The position numbers and the translations under genes are program-made. This document shows, one piece after another, positions 7,691 through 18,300 of a stretch of DNA of 51,781 bases; position 1 is the stretch's first letter, and every line of letters begins with the position of its first letter. Below the pieces are notes generated by a model, which ran no database searches, was not told where the DNA came from, and saw only the letters and a program-made list of their open reading frames with translations. The stretch covers positions 1 through 51,781 of IMG/VR virus record IMGVR_UViG_3300044642_000842. The stretch is one strand, 5' to 3'. The stretch is from a virus.

Positions 7691-7847
7691 GGAAGGGTAC
7701 TTTAGAACTAATTTTGCTTTGATCCAGTATCATAAATACTCTTTAGCAGAAGTAGAAAATCTTATTCCTTGGGAAAGAGAAGTGTATACATCTTTGTTAA
7801 TTCAACATCTTAAGGAAGAGGAAGCAAAGAGAGCAGCTAATCAATGA
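7659..7847 (+). CDS. 51: gp51-like extension expressed by -1 frameshift from gp26
   Basis: The -1 frame after the heptamer reads RIALFQNSLEGYFRTNFAL, then IQYHKYSLAEVENLIPWERE and VYTSLLIQHLKEEEAKRAANQ to a TGA at 7845-7847. It resembles the short cyanophage proteins called gp51 (baseplate hub assembly catalyst). There is no ATG or GTG at its beginning; the only near-cognate start is a TTG at 7689 that would cut off the conserved-looking FRIALFQNSLEG stretch and sits inside a hairpin without a ribosome binding site. I therefore read it as the C-terminal part of a gp26-gp51 fusion made by frameshifting at 7659-7665. T4 gp51 is much longer (about 250 aa), so the name is provisional. The stop overlaps the next start (ATGA). 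Confidence 0.75.
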   Translation, partial: FFRIALFQNSLEGYFRTNFALIQYHKYSLAEVENLIPWEREVYTSLLIQHLKEEEAKRAANQ

Positions 7848-10800
7848 TACCCGAGAAGGCAATAAAACCAATAATAAAAAACGGCAGGGACAATACTGAA
7901 ATTGCTGTTGGAACTCTTATTGCCTATGGTGTTTTTCCTCACACAACTGAGGGCATAGAAAAAGCTAAGAAGCTAATTGCCGAGTCTGAAAATTGGTTGG
8001 TGCCATCACAACTACCAGATTATTATGATGGTATTGATAGTGATTTAATTGTTGGTAGAGAGACCCCAGGTATTCTATCAATAAGAAAAAAATTAAAAGA
8101 GTTTTATAAAATCTCTGCCGGAACAGAAGAATTTATAGATACAACTGTATACACTCCAGCAGATAAATTTGTTGATGACGGTAAAGAATTTGCTGTAAAA
8201 ATAGAAACTGATCTTGAAGATGCTTTAGAAAAAACATCTAACGAGATCATGGATTCTATTGATGAAATTCTTAGACAAGATCAGGAAAAGTTTGAAGAGT
8301 TTAAAAGAAAACAAGAAGAAGAGTTAAAGAAAAAAATTGAGAAACTCAATACACCAGAAAGAGTTTCTCAAGAACTTACAATAAAAATTCCTCCAGCTCA
8401 TTATATACAGGGAACTGCTGGTAGATGGCAACCAGAATTTGAAAATGATATTGACCACGCCGTATACTTTGCTGGTAAATCTCCATTACCAAAGGGAGCA
8501 AAGCAAAGAGAAGTTCTTAATTGGTTGAAAAGTTTAGGCTTAACGTTTGAACAAATACATGACCACCGTGAGAAAGTATTAGATCAAATTCGAGAAACTA
8601 TTTCTCTTCCTGGTGTTGAAGAAGAGTACCCATATGTTTACATCGATGCTGTTGACCAAGATTTTGTACTGGAAGATGATGAGGAGTATGAAGAAACAGA
8701 AGATGATTTCGAAGATTTAGATGATCTTTTAAATGATGTTAGAAATGATGAAGAAATTTCTGATAAAAAAATAGCAGAAAATATTGAAGAAGAAATCATC
8801 GATGCTGCTGAGGATGAAGAAGATCCTATGGCTGATGCTGATGTAGACATACAAGCCATATTGGATGGGGATGAAGATGAAACAAAAAGTATTACTGAAA
8901 AATTAACTGACACAATAAACAAACCCAAGAAAGAATCTTCTTACGCTAGCAACAAAAAAATTCTGGATTCTATTACCGTAAACTTTGGAAGAATACAAGA
9001 AACATTAAACATTGTAAATCGTAATTTAGAAGAACAGAATACATTAATAAGAGCAAACATTGATACACAACTTGCTGTCGGTGATTTAATAAGTAACCAG
9101 ACAGATCTTTTGGCATCTAAATTTGATTTGATATTGGAACATTTTGAAAGACAGTTACAACATTCTGAAGAACTTGATGAAGTAGAAAAAAGAAAGGCGA
9201 ATGAATCTAAATTAGAAGCACAGCGTGATGCTGCTGGGTCTTCTGACTTTCAAGATCTAACTAAGAAACCTTCTGGTAAAAAAAGAGAAAACAAAATTGA
9301 AAAGTATTTGAAGGGTAAGTTAACCAGAAAACTATATCGTAAACTACCAAAATCTGTAAGGAATGCCAGACAAAAAGTAAGAAAACTTCAACGGGTGCCT
9401 GGTAAAGCTAAAGCGAAAGCAGTGAGTAAAATGACTTCTATGCTTCCTACGAAAGGCAAGCAAGCTGTTGGTACTATGAGTAAAATTCGTGGTATGGGTA
9501 GAGTTGGTAGGATGGCTGGTCCTGCTAGATATGCCTTCGCTGGGCTTGAGTATGGAGAAAGGAAAGCAGAGGGGCAGAGTGAACTTCAGGCACAAGCTGG
9601 GGTTGGTAGCGGGCTTGCTGGGGCAGGTATAGGTGCTGGTTTGGTCAGTGCTGGGGTAGCTTTATTACCAACCGCTCCAACTGGATGGGGTGCTGTTGCG
9701 GCAGGATCATTAATTTTACTTGGGTCTATACTTGGGGGTGCTGCAGCTAGCGGAGCAGCAGATAAAATAACTGGAGCTGATAAAGTAACTGGGGAACATG
9801 AAACTGGTGGATTAACTAAACCAGGAACAGCAATACTTCATGGTACTGAAGCAATTATTAATCGTGATGCTATTGATATGTCACCATTGAATACTCTTGG
9901 TGGTATAATGATTGCTTCAACCACAGAGTATATTAATTCTGCTGGTGCTGTAGCTGCTCCCATAGCACCTTCATTGAGAGGTGTATCAACACAAATGGCG
10001 AGACAATATGATGTTCCTGCTACTTTAGCTCAGACTAATGTTGGTGGTACTTTGCCTAAGATAGATAATGAATTGAAAAAAGTTAGGGAAAAAAGAAAAG
10101 AAACTCCCGAAGAAGAATTAGAAAGTATTGAAAAAGATTTACTACAAACTCAAGATGAAAAATCTTTTGTTGATAAACTATTAAAGATTATTGATCCTGA
10201 TGGAAAGTTTCAAGAGTTATTGAAGAAAATAAATGTACGAAAAAATGATACAACAGATTTTGATCTTGAACTTATAGGTGATGGAGCATTTGATACTGGA
10301 TTAAGAACTGGACCTAGTGGGGTTATTGGTGGTAGTGCTGATTATCATCAAGATCTTTCTTTTGGGCCAGGAGTAAGTATTGAAGATCAACGAAAATTAA
10401 TACTACAACTTGCTGTGGCTTATGATAAAAGTGGTAGAAAAATGGAGTTAAGTAATGAAGGTGTTGGCGGTAGAGTATTTCCTATAAATGGAACTAAAGA
10501 AGAACAAATTAAATGGATAGAAGATGCTAGAGCTGCCCATCGTGCTAGAAATGGTGGTACTGGAAGAGATGCTATTGATTTTTATACTCCTTCTAAAAAT
10601 GAAAATAGATTTGGCAAGTCTGTAGAAAATACTGCTATACTAGCTCCAGTAGTAGAAGGGGGACAAAGAAAATATTCTAGTGGTGGAGCAGGTGGTGCTG
10701 GAATAACAATTACTGATAAGGAAGGAAAAGAAATATTAAAAATTATTCATGGACGAACTGATATTCCTTTGCCCACTGGAGGAGCTATGCCTTCTGTTTC

Positions 10801-11287
10801 GGTAGCCAAACCAGCACCTACCCCAGTAAATAGTTTGTCAGCAGCGGCGACACAAACCACACCAACTCAGCAAGTATCTTCTACACCTAAAGTAGGGGAA
10901 CAATTAGCGGCACAAACCAATGATAATATGGATGGCATGGTTGCTGCTACGTATGGAGCAGGAGTTCCTAAAACTCCGAGATGGATGCAAGAAATAGAAA
11001 GGCAATATAATGAAGTTAAAGATAAGCCATTTAGTCCAGGAACACCGAAGCCAGGAAGAGGAATGGGAGATACGTGGCTCCCTAAGGCGTCATTGGATCA
11101 AGGTAGTCAAATTGCTAGTTTATCTAGATACGAACAAGAATCTGAAAGCAATACGGTAGTAATTAATAATCAATCTTCGCCAATGCCAGCAATGCCTTCT
11201 TCCGGAGGAACAGAAATTATTCAAATGGGTGGAGTTAGTTCTTCTGAGTTATTAAAAAGTTTGATGTTACAAAGATTAAACGCCTGA
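7844..11287 (+). CDS. Large tail protein, tape-measure/hub-like (paralogue 1)
   Basis: The 1147-aa protein starts in the gp51-frame stop, the position a tape-measure gene takes after frameshifting chaperones. In order: a helical N-terminus; a very acidic stretch (about residues 275-350, EDDEEYEETEDDFEDLDD); a coiled-coil region (about 380-470); a basic Lys/Arg segment; a hydrophobic Gly/Ala region (about 585-640, GAGLVSAGVALLPTAPTGW); then GGLTKPGTAILHGTEAIINRD near 653-673, and a Gly/Pro/Ser-rich C-terminus ending SSELLKSLMLQRLNA. A globular part near 805-910 (SADYHQDLSFGPGV, GRDAIDFYTP) is unrecognised. Coiled-coil, LEAQRDAA and HGTE elements recur in the next gene, so the two are paralogues. 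T4 gp29 is the functional analogue I would test first. Confidence 0.6.
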   Translation: MIPEKAIKPIIKNGRDNTEIAVGTLIAYGVFPHTTEGIEKAKKLIAESENWLVPSQLPDYYDGIDSDLIVGRETPGILSIRKKLKEFYKISAGTEEFIDTTVYTPADKFVDDGKEFAVKIETDLEDALEKTSNEIMDSIDEILRQDQEKFEEFKRKQEEELKKKIEKLNTPERVSQELTIKIPPAHYIQGTAGRWQPEFENDIDHAVYFAGKSPLPKGAKQREVLNWLKSLGLTFEQIHDHREKVLDQIRETISLPGVEEEYPYVYIDAVDQDFVLEDDEEYEETEDDFEDLDDLLNDVRNDEEISDKKIAENIEEEIIDAAEDEEDPMADADVDIQAILDGDEDETKSITEKLTDTINKPKKESSYASNKKILDSITVNFGRIQETLNIVNRNLEEQNTLIRANIDTQLAVGDLISNQTDLLASKFDLILEHFERQLQHSEELDEVEKRKANESKLEAQRDAAGSSDFQDLTKKPSGKKRENKIEKYLKGKLTRKLYRKLPKSVRNARQKVRKLQRVPGKAKAKAVSKMTSMLPTKGKQAVGTMSKIRGMGRVGRMAGPARYAFAGLEYGERKAEGQSELQAQAGVGSGLAGAGIGAGLVSAGVALLPTAPTGWGAVAAGSLILLGSILGGAAASGAADKITGADKVTGEHETGGLTKPGTAILHGTEAIINRDAIDMSPLNTLGGIMIASTTEYINSAGAVAAPIAPSLRGVSTQMARQYDVPATLAQTNVGGTLPKIDNELKKVREKRKETPEEELESIEKDLLQTQDEKSFVDKLLKIIDPDGKFQELLKKINVRKNDTTDFDLELIGDGAFDTGLRTGPSGVIGGSADYHQDLSFGPGVSIEDQRKLILQLAVAYDKSGRKMELSNEGVGGRVFPINGTKEEQIKWIEDARAAHRARNGGTGRDAIDFYTPSKNENRFGKSVENTAILAPVVEGGQRKYSSGGAGGAGITITDKEGKEILKIIHGRTDIPLPTGGAMPSVSVAKPAPTPVNSLSAAATQTTPTQQVSSTPKVGEQLAAQTNDNMDGMVAATYGAGVPKTPRWMQEIERQYNEVKDKPFSPGTPKPGRGMGDTWLPKASLDQGSQIASLSRYEQESESNTVVINNQSSPMPAMPSSGGTEIIQMGGVSSSELLKSLMLQRLNA

Positions 11288-11292
11288 TGAGA

Positions 11293-11300
11293 AATAAATA
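11293..11300 (+). promoter_or_regulatory. Late promoter box AATAAATA
   Basis: AATAAATAC lies between the two large tail genes, 22 nt before the next start, followed by an AGGAG ribosome binding site. Confidence 0.6.
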
Positions 11301-11322
11301 CTGTGATAGGAGAATAGTATAA

Positions 11323-13947
11323 ATGTCGGCAGGCACACAGGGTTTTACAGATACTCGAAAAGATACTAATCACATTGGTGCTGTTATTAGTAAGGTGCTT
11401 GAGGCAAGAAAACTTGCTGAGCAAGAAAGGGAATACGCTGAATCAGTAGCAGAAAAATATCAAACCTCACTGGAAGAATCTGGAATACAACGAGGATATT
11501 TTTTCAAGAAAGCATTAAGATGGAAGTTTGGCGGGGAATTTAAAGCTAAGAAACAAGCACAGTTACAAACTTGGAAATCTCGTGCTGACTTATTTAAATC
11601 TGCTGCCACTGGCAAATCAGGTAGGAATAAACTAAACAAGTTTGAAAGATCACAAGCGATCTTTGATATGTTTAAATCTGGTGATAAGCCAAAAACATTT
11701 AGAGATAAATTTAAACCATTATATGAAGGATTTGTAGATGATCCGATGGCTAGACCACAAAGTCATTGGGTTAAGCCAGGAGCAAGAAAGAAAATACAAA
11801 AAGCAACTTCCAGAAGTAATCGTGTAAGTAAAGAAGATATTCTGAATTCTCTTTCTGCCATCACTGATTCAATTGAAAGGGTTGCTGAATCTATATCAGA
11901 AAAAAATAAAGTAATTGCTGATCAGATGGTTCATTCATCTGTCTTACAAGGCATGATGCACCAGCAGCTTAAGACAAGTAACGATTCTTTAGAAGATAAA
12001 TTACAAAAAATTGTTGATGTTTTATCTAATCAAACTCAATACCAAAAACAATCTGTAGATAAAATTGAAGCAAAATCTGCTGAAAATAAATTAGAAAGAC
12101 AAAAAGATGCTGCTAGTATAGTTAATTTTGATGACCTCACTACTAAAGAAGATGAGAGTAAAATAGCAGCAACTTCTGCTCAGGACATGGAGTTCCAGCA
12201 AATGTCTGCTTACGAGCAGAATGACATACCACAAGCAGAAACTGGCGGTATTATTTCTGGTCCTGACAGTGGGTATCTTGCCAAACTTCATGGCAACGAA
12301 ATGGTCATTCCATTAGATAATAATTATACACAAGGAGAACCTAGTGCTATTGATGGGAAGGTTAGACCTAAACCACAACAGCCTATTGCCACTCCAAAAA
12401 GTATTGAATCAATGCCCAAGTATGAAATGGGCACCAGTAAAATTGTTAATAATTATCCTAAGTATGAAATGGGGAATAGCACAGTAAATTCTGCTCCCAT
12501 AACGTCTAAGTTTGGATTCGATACAACAAAAAATATAACTGGCATTGCTGGGGGAGGAACTACCGAAAGTTCTAAATTAACTCAATCAATGGTTGATGTC
12601 ATGTCATTGCCGATGATGGCTGCTGGAGGAACATTACTTTCGGCAACTACAAAGTATATGCAAAGTTTGGGTGGGGAAGGAGCAAATATAAACCCAGAAA
12701 TAGAAAGAGTATCAAGACCTATTGCCAACGTATTTGGATTGCCTCCAACAATAGTAAGTGCTGCTAAGGGAAGCACTTCAAGAAGAGCTGTTGGAGAGGA
12801 AGAACAAAAAGAAGACGGCGAATCCAAGAAAGATTTATTTGCTAAACTCACTGATGGGTTTGGTAAGTTACTTGAAAAACTTGGTAATAGTATTAATAAT
12901 AGACCAACAGATACTACTACAGATGATGACACAACAGGAAACGGTCCAGGTGGAAGTGGTCAAGATTTTGCCACATTAGCAACTATTGCTGCTCTAGAAT
13001 CTGGGTCTGCTCAAGGACAAGCTGATGTTGCTCAATCCGTATATAATAGATTGGGAGATACTGGTCAAATGTATGGGAAATCTATTACAGAAATTTTAAC
13101 TAGAGATAATCAATATCAAGTAGCTTTTAAAGATCCGAATGCTAGTAGTGGCGAGGGAGCAAAAGTGGCGGATGTATTTAAGAATATTAAAAACGAGGAT
13201 GATGCTGCAAAAGCAATCATGTATTATTATTCTAAACGAGGTAGACCAGTAACTGAAGAACAGGCAAGACAAATGTATCGCTCATCTGCTAAAGCAATTT
13301 CTGATGCTAAATTGAGAGAAAATGCTGCTAGACATGTTGGTGGTAGAACTGAATTTTTGGGTAGAGGATTGGGGGGAGCTGGGTCTGTTTCTAGAGGTGG
13401 TGGATCAGATAATGATTTTTTTGCTGCTTATGGATCTAGAACACAGATGGCTAGAGGAGCACAAGCAGCGCCATCTGGATTATTTAATGCTCCCTCACCT
13501 TCTCAATCAGCACCTCAAACACCAGCACAACTTGGTCAAGCAATAACGAGTAATTATGGTCTTAAAGTTGGTCAAGAAAGACAATTCACCCACCCAGAAT
13601 ATGGAACAATAAAAGCACATAAAACAGCAACTGGATTTGATTTTTATGATGGTCCTACGAAATTAGATATGTCCAAACCACAAGGTAAAGCAATTGTGGA
13701 ATATTTTAAATCTACTAATGGTGGGCAGAAAATATCTCCGCCGCCAGCAGGACAACAGATATCTTCTCTTTCAACTTCATCTTCAAAATCTTCTGGTGGA
13801 GGAATAACTGTATTAAATACAGGTGGTGGGCAACAAATTGCTTCTGCTGGTTCGAGTCCTCAACCATCTGCTGATGGTGGGGTAGAATCTGGTAGAAATC
13901 CTACTCAAGATTTCTTTAGTAATTCATTCTCGTTAGGTGTAGGATAA
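11323..13947 (+). CDS. Large tail protein with SleB-like cell wall hydrolase domain (paralogue 2)
   Basis: The 874-aa protein shares with the previous one a coiled coil (about 170-260) ending LERQKDAASIVNFDDLT, then GGIISGPDSGYLAKLHGNEM near 307-326 and a small-residue GGTLLSATTKYMQSLGGEG region. Residues about 547-680 look like a SleB/hydrolase-2 domain: ATIAALESGSAQGQADVAQS then VYNRLGD and SITEILTRDNQYQVAF, with Glu in ALESG as the candidate catalytic residue. Such domains cut peptidoglycan, so this tail-borne enzyme may replace the lysozyme domain that the gp5-type hub here lacks. The ATG at 11323 has ATAGGAGAAT upstream, and the stop overlaps the gp27 start. Confidence 0.7.
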   Translation: MSAGTQGFTDTRKDTNHIGAVISKVLEARKLAEQEREYAESVAEKYQTSLEESGIQRGYFFKKALRWKFGGEFKAKKQAQLQTWKSRADLFKSAATGKSGRNKLNKFERSQAIFDMFKSGDKPKTFRDKFKPLYEGFVDDPMARPQSHWVKPGARKKIQKATSRSNRVSKEDILNSLSAITDSIERVAESISEKNKVIADQMVHSSVLQGMMHQQLKTSNDSLEDKLQKIVDVLSNQTQYQKQSVDKIEAKSAENKLERQKDAASIVNFDDLTTKEDESKIAATSAQDMEFQQMSAYEQNDIPQAETGGIISGPDSGYLAKLHGNEMVIPLDNNYTQGEPSAIDGKVRPKPQQPIATPKSIESMPKYEMGTSKIVNNYPKYEMGNSTVNSAPITSKFGFDTTKNITGIAGGGTTESSKLTQSMVDVMSLPMMAAGGTLLSATTKYMQSLGGEGANINPEIERVSRPIANVFGLPPTIVSAAKGSTSRRAVGEEEQKEDGESKKDLFAKLTDGFGKLLEKLGNSINNRPTDTTTDDDTTGNGPGGSGQDFATLATIAALESGSAQGQADVAQSVYNRLGDTGQMYGKSITEILTRDNQYQVAFKDPNASSGEGAKVADVFKNIKNEDDAAKAIMYYYSKRGRPVTEEQARQMYRSSAKAISDAKLRENAARHVGGRTEFLGRGLGGAGSVSRGGGSDNDFFAAYGSRTQMARGAQAAPSGLFNAPSPSQSAPQTPAQLGQAITSNYGLKVGQERQFTHPEYGTIKAHKTATGFDFYDGPTKLDMSKPQGKAIVEYFKSTNGGQKISPPPAGQQISSLSTSSSKSSGGGITVLNTGGGQQIASAGSSPQPSADGGVESGRNPTQDFFSNSFSLGVG

Positions 13948-15359
13948 TGTCAGATAATTTAAAACCTTATGCTTCTAGTTTTCAATTAAAAAGTGTTGTT
14001 ATATACCGAGTAAAATCAAGTGAGTCATATGATATTACTGATTTAGTTCAGCGTTTTGATTACTTCGAAAGCATTACATCTCCTGTCATATCTGGCACGT
14101 TAGTCATGGTAGATTCGGGATCTAATTTAATATCATCACTACCTATTCAGGGAACTGAGCGTGTTGTAATTAATCTGATTGCTCCGAACAATGAACAGCA
14201 TGAATATGACTTGAGAGTTTATAAAATTGGTAGTAGATTTGGAGCAGAAAGATTCCAAACGTATACCTTAGGTTTGATTTCTCAAGAAGGACTTCTCAAC
14301 GAAGGGATCCGAGTTACGAAAACCTTGAGTGGCAAATCTAATAAAATTGTGAGTGACTTGCTAAAAGATTATTTGAAAACAGATAAAGATTTGGAAGTAG
14401 AAACTACTAAATTTAATATCATTTTTAATGCTGGAAAAAAATCTCCGTTTGCTATCATCAATAGTATTCAATCAAAATCTGTTTCCGATTCTAGTACATC
14501 TAAAGTAACAGAAAGTAAAAAATCTTCTAAGGCATCTCCTTCAGACAATAAAACTATATCTTCTTTAAAACCAGTAGATAGTTCTGACTACGGCAGTGTA
14601 ACTGGTAGTGCTGGTTATTTTTTCTTTGAAAACAAGGATGGGTATGTGTTCAAATCAATTGATACTTTATGTTCTGGTGTTAATTCTGCTGGAACTTATT
14701 TTCAAGAACCAATTGATGTAAACTCTCCTCCAGATAAAAAGATATTATCAATTGATTTTTTAAATGAGATTGATGTTCTAACTAAGTTAAGAACAGGAGC
14801 ATTCTCTTCAGTAATTTGCTACTACAACTTTAGCACTGGAGCATATGAAGAGTATACTTATTCACTAGACAAAGCTTACGATAGTATGAAACATATGGGA
14901 TCCCAAAAAGGATTACCTTATGGTCAAAAAGAATTGTCTAAGTATCCTACTCGTGTTATGAGTATGATATTAGATCACGAAACATGGTTTGATGGTGAAG
15001 AAGCTGCTTCCCCAGAAAAAAGAGATGGTGAAAATGGCGCAACTCAATTTCCTGATTATCAAAAATTTTATATGGCACAATCTATATCAAGATTGAATTC
15101 GTTAACAAATCAAAAAGTAAAAATAAAACTTAACGGATCACCAGCAATTAAAGTTGGGGATGTAATTGACATCATGATTCCTAATCAGGTAACACAGCAA
15201 CAAAAGATAGTTGAAAAATATGATCCAGAACATAGTGGAACTTATTTAATTTCTGAGGTCAATCATGTGTTTAATCCAAAGCAAAGAAGATGCTATACGT
15301 TCTTAACTTTAATTAGAGATTCATATGGCATGAAAGATTATGCTTCTAAAACACAATAA
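13947..15359 (+). CDS. 27: Baseplate hub subunit gp27
   Basis: The 470-aa protein matches the gp27/gpD hub family: an N-terminal beta domain (DITDLVQRFDYFESITSPV, ISGTLVMVDSGSNLISSLPI, GTERVVINLIAPNNEQHEYD), a second hub domain, and the late KVGDVIDIMIPN segment before FNPKQRRCYTFLTLIRDSYGM. In T4 a gp27 trimer forms the torus that carries the gp5 spike and matches hexameric to trimeric symmetry. A Ser/Lys-rich insert (about 170-210) separates its domains. It starts in the stop of the hydrolase-like gene (TAATG) and is followed by a gp5-type gene, keeping the T4 hub partners adjacent. Confidence 0.85.
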   Translation: MSDNLKPYASSFQLKSVVIYRVKSSESYDITDLVQRFDYFESITSPVISGTLVMVDSGSNLISSLPIQGTERVVINLIAPNNEQHEYDLRVYKIGSRFGAERFQTYTLGLISQEGLLNEGIRVTKTLSGKSNKIVSDLLKDYLKTDKDLEVETTKFNIIFNAGKKSPFAIINSIQSKSVSDSSTSKVTESKKSSKASPSDNKTISSLKPVDSSDYGSVTGSAGYFFFENKDGYVFKSIDTLCSGVNSAGTYFQEPIDVNSPPDKKILSIDFLNEIDVLTKLRTGAFSSVICYYNFSTGAYEEYTYSLDKAYDSMKHMGSQKGLPYGQKELSKYPTRVMSMILDHETWFDGEEAASPEKRDGENGATQFPDYQKFYMAQSISRLNSLTNQKVKIKLNGSPAIKVGDVIDIMIPNQVTQQQKIVEKYDPEHSGTYLISEVNHVFNPKQRRCYTFLTLIRDSYGMKDYASKTQ

Positions 15360-15369
15360 ATAATAAATA
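15355..15369 (+). promoter_or_regulatory. Tandem late promoter boxes AATAAATA
   Basis: Two overlapping AATAAATA copies (15355-15362 and 15362-15369) lie on the gp27 stop, 13 nt before the gp5-type gene. Confidence 0.55.
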
Positions 15370-15382
15370 AATCCTGTGTGAT

Positions 15383-18300
15383 ATGGATCCAGTATTATCA
15401 TCATTATTTCCAGTAAATCAAATAGGATCTGATGGTTTCAACTGGTGGATTGGTCAGGTTGAATCAAATAAGCATGATGATCCTAAAAATTCTGGTAGGT
15501 ATCGTGTAAGAATTGTTGGTCAGCATCTAAAAGATTGTGATGCCACACCAACAACCGAATTGCCTTGGGCAAACGTAATGATGCCAGTCACCGCTCCCTT
15601 TACTGATGGTGGTGTTACTGGTGCTTCGGTTGACTTGAGACAAGGTAACTGGGTGATTGGCTTTTACATGGATGCTGATAAGCAGAAGCCAATTATCATG
15701 GGATCTATTGGTCACACTGCTGGTTCTACATTAATTAAAAATTATGAGAAAGATCCTAATCCAGGTGGCACATGTAAATCATTCACCACATATTTTGATC
15801 CAGAAAGAAATCCATATAAGCATGAGCCTCTACCTGAAGGAAAGAAATCAGAAGGTAATACAGAAAAAGATGACTCGGAGTACACAAAACCTGGACAAGC
15901 TGGAGTAATTGCTGCTGCTATTCCTGGACAAGCTCCTGCTAGTTTTTATGCTTTGTTTGCTGAGAATACATCAACTAATCCAACTGGTTCTAAACTGTGT
16001 GTTGAAATTGCTAATCCAAAATGTGGTTCTGAATCTGATTTGTCTGGCGGATTAAAAAATATTTTATCGGAAATGCTTGCTGCTAACCAACAATCTGGTG
16101 GGCAACTTGGCGACTATTATGTGAGTCAAATCAATGGAGAATTAGATAACTATACGAATGTTGCTAGAGGCTATGTCAACAAAGCAACTAGATTAGTTTC
16201 TAGTTTTGTGTCTAGAGCAAAAGGCGAGATAGTAAAAGTTGTTAGACAAGGCATAGATGGCTTGGTTGACTTGGCATTAACTGTGGACGTTGCTACTACA
16301 GATGCCCTAGGTAATGTTAATACAGGACCAGTTGCTCCTGACTTAGGAGTAGAACCCTTCACTCCTATCACTAAAAAAGAAAGTAGATTGAAGCCAGTTA
16401 TCGATACAATCAATGATGTTCTTGATGATTTAGGTTGTAGCATTACTGATTTTACTGACAGATTAGCATCATGGCTGACTGATTTACTTTTAGAAATTTT
16501 TATGGAGGCATTCAATGCCGCCACTTGTTTGATTGATGCTGTAATTGAATCTATTATTAGTGAAATATTAAATGGTCTTGAAGAAATTTTATCTGTAGTT
16601 TTAGGACCACTACAAGATTTCTTAAGTATCTTAGCTGCCCCATTAAACATTATTGGATCGGCTATAAGTGCTGTCTTTGATTTGCTAGGTATTTCTTGTG
16701 ATGGTCCGAATGCTGAATGTGAAAAAGTTTCGAAGGAGTGTACTGACTGTGGTTCTGAAGACACTGAAGATTGGCTTGATAAATTACTCAAACAAATAGA
16801 AGATGGTCCTTTGGCAGGAACTTCTGTTTGTGCCGAATCAAAAGAATCGCCAGCTGATGAAGAAACAGGCATCGTATTTGTTGGAGGCATCTTTCAACCT
16901 CCAGGAGATGTACCAACAGATGCTTCTCCTACAAGTTTGGAAAAAGTTTTTGCCTACAAATCAAATGATCTTCAAGTAGTTGAAGGGCAGGATGCTGTTT
17001 TTACTATTATAAGAGAAGGAAATACTTTACTTTCTTCTAGTATAAAATATCAAGTTGTTAATTTATCTGCTACAGAAGGTGTAGATTTTATTAAGCCAAA
17101 TACTGGAGGAACAATTGGGTTTGCTCCTGGAGAATTTCAAAAAACAATAACATTTAAAACTCTTGCTGATGATGTTGATGAAGGCGTAGAAAAATTTGCT
17201 ATTAGGTTATCAGAATCTGTTACCCCAGAAGGATCAAGAACCATATTTCCTGATGGAACAATTTTTGAATGTGAAATTTTAAATTATGATTTAAAATCTA
17301 TAGAACCTTCTGCTGGTGGATTTGATTTTGAGGCACCCGATGGTTTGACTCCTACTACAACGTCTATAATTAAACCACCATCAAATTTTGTTACAACACC
17401 AGTAACAACTTTGACCCCAGTAAACAATATTATTCCTGTTGTGCCATCATATACAGTAATACCAGAGAAAACATTTTATTATGAAGGTACACAAATAGTA
17501 TTCAATATTTTTACTAAAAATGTAAAAGATAATACTGAATTAAATTATACTATTTTTGGTGATGTTGTTGCTGCCGACATTATTGGTGGTCAACTTACAG
17601 GATCATTTATTGTTGTGGATAACAAAGCCACTGTTAAAATTACAACAACAACAGACAACGATTTAGTTGGTGAAATTGTAAATGATGATGGAACTACATC
17701 AACACAAAACATACCAGACCCAACGGAAAGATTAATCTTTGGCATTGATGATACAAATGCTTTCGCTAGCGTTTCTATATTGGGTGATGATATTCCAGTA
17801 GAACCATACTATTTTGTAGAAGCCGATAAGAATGTTTATGCTGAGGGAGAAACGATAGTTTACTCAATAACATCCTATAATGTTCCTAACAATACTGTAG
17901 TTACATACGAACTTTCTGGACCAGGCATTACAGAAACTGATATTATCGAGTATGAATTATCTGGCACGTTTACTGTAGTTGATAATAAAGCTACAGTAAA
18001 CGTACAATTAACGGCAGATTCTGATATAGAACAGTCGGAACTATTAATCTTCACCATTACTGATGTTGATAATGGAGATTTTACTACGGTAATAATTGAG
18101 CCAGATAAAACAATTCAAGATCCTGTGGGCACTGTTGTTACCCCAACATTCTTTGTTCAATCTGATAAAATTGAATATGAAGAGGGAGAAACGGCAGAAT
18201 TTACTATCACCACAACTAATGTTCCTGATGGAACTAAATTACAATATGTTTTGTATGGTCCTTCGCTAAAATCATCTGATATTATTAATGGTGTACTGTT

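Noticed and set aside
7731-7738. CATAAATA as a late promoter for the large tail gene
   Set aside because: It encodes HKY inside the gp51-like frame and lies over 100 nt before the next start, so coding sequence is the simpler explanation.
7689-7847. TTG at 7689 as an independent start for gp51
   Set aside because: It lies at the end of the hairpin loop, has no ribosome binding site, and would discard the conserved-looking FRIALFQNSLEG segment, whereas the frameshift signal explains the frame fully.
16171-16890. 239-codon antisense frame within the gp5-type gene
   Set aside because: It is Ser/Thr/Pro-rich low-complexity translation complementary to a well-supported coding frame, with no ribosome binding site or recognisable domain.
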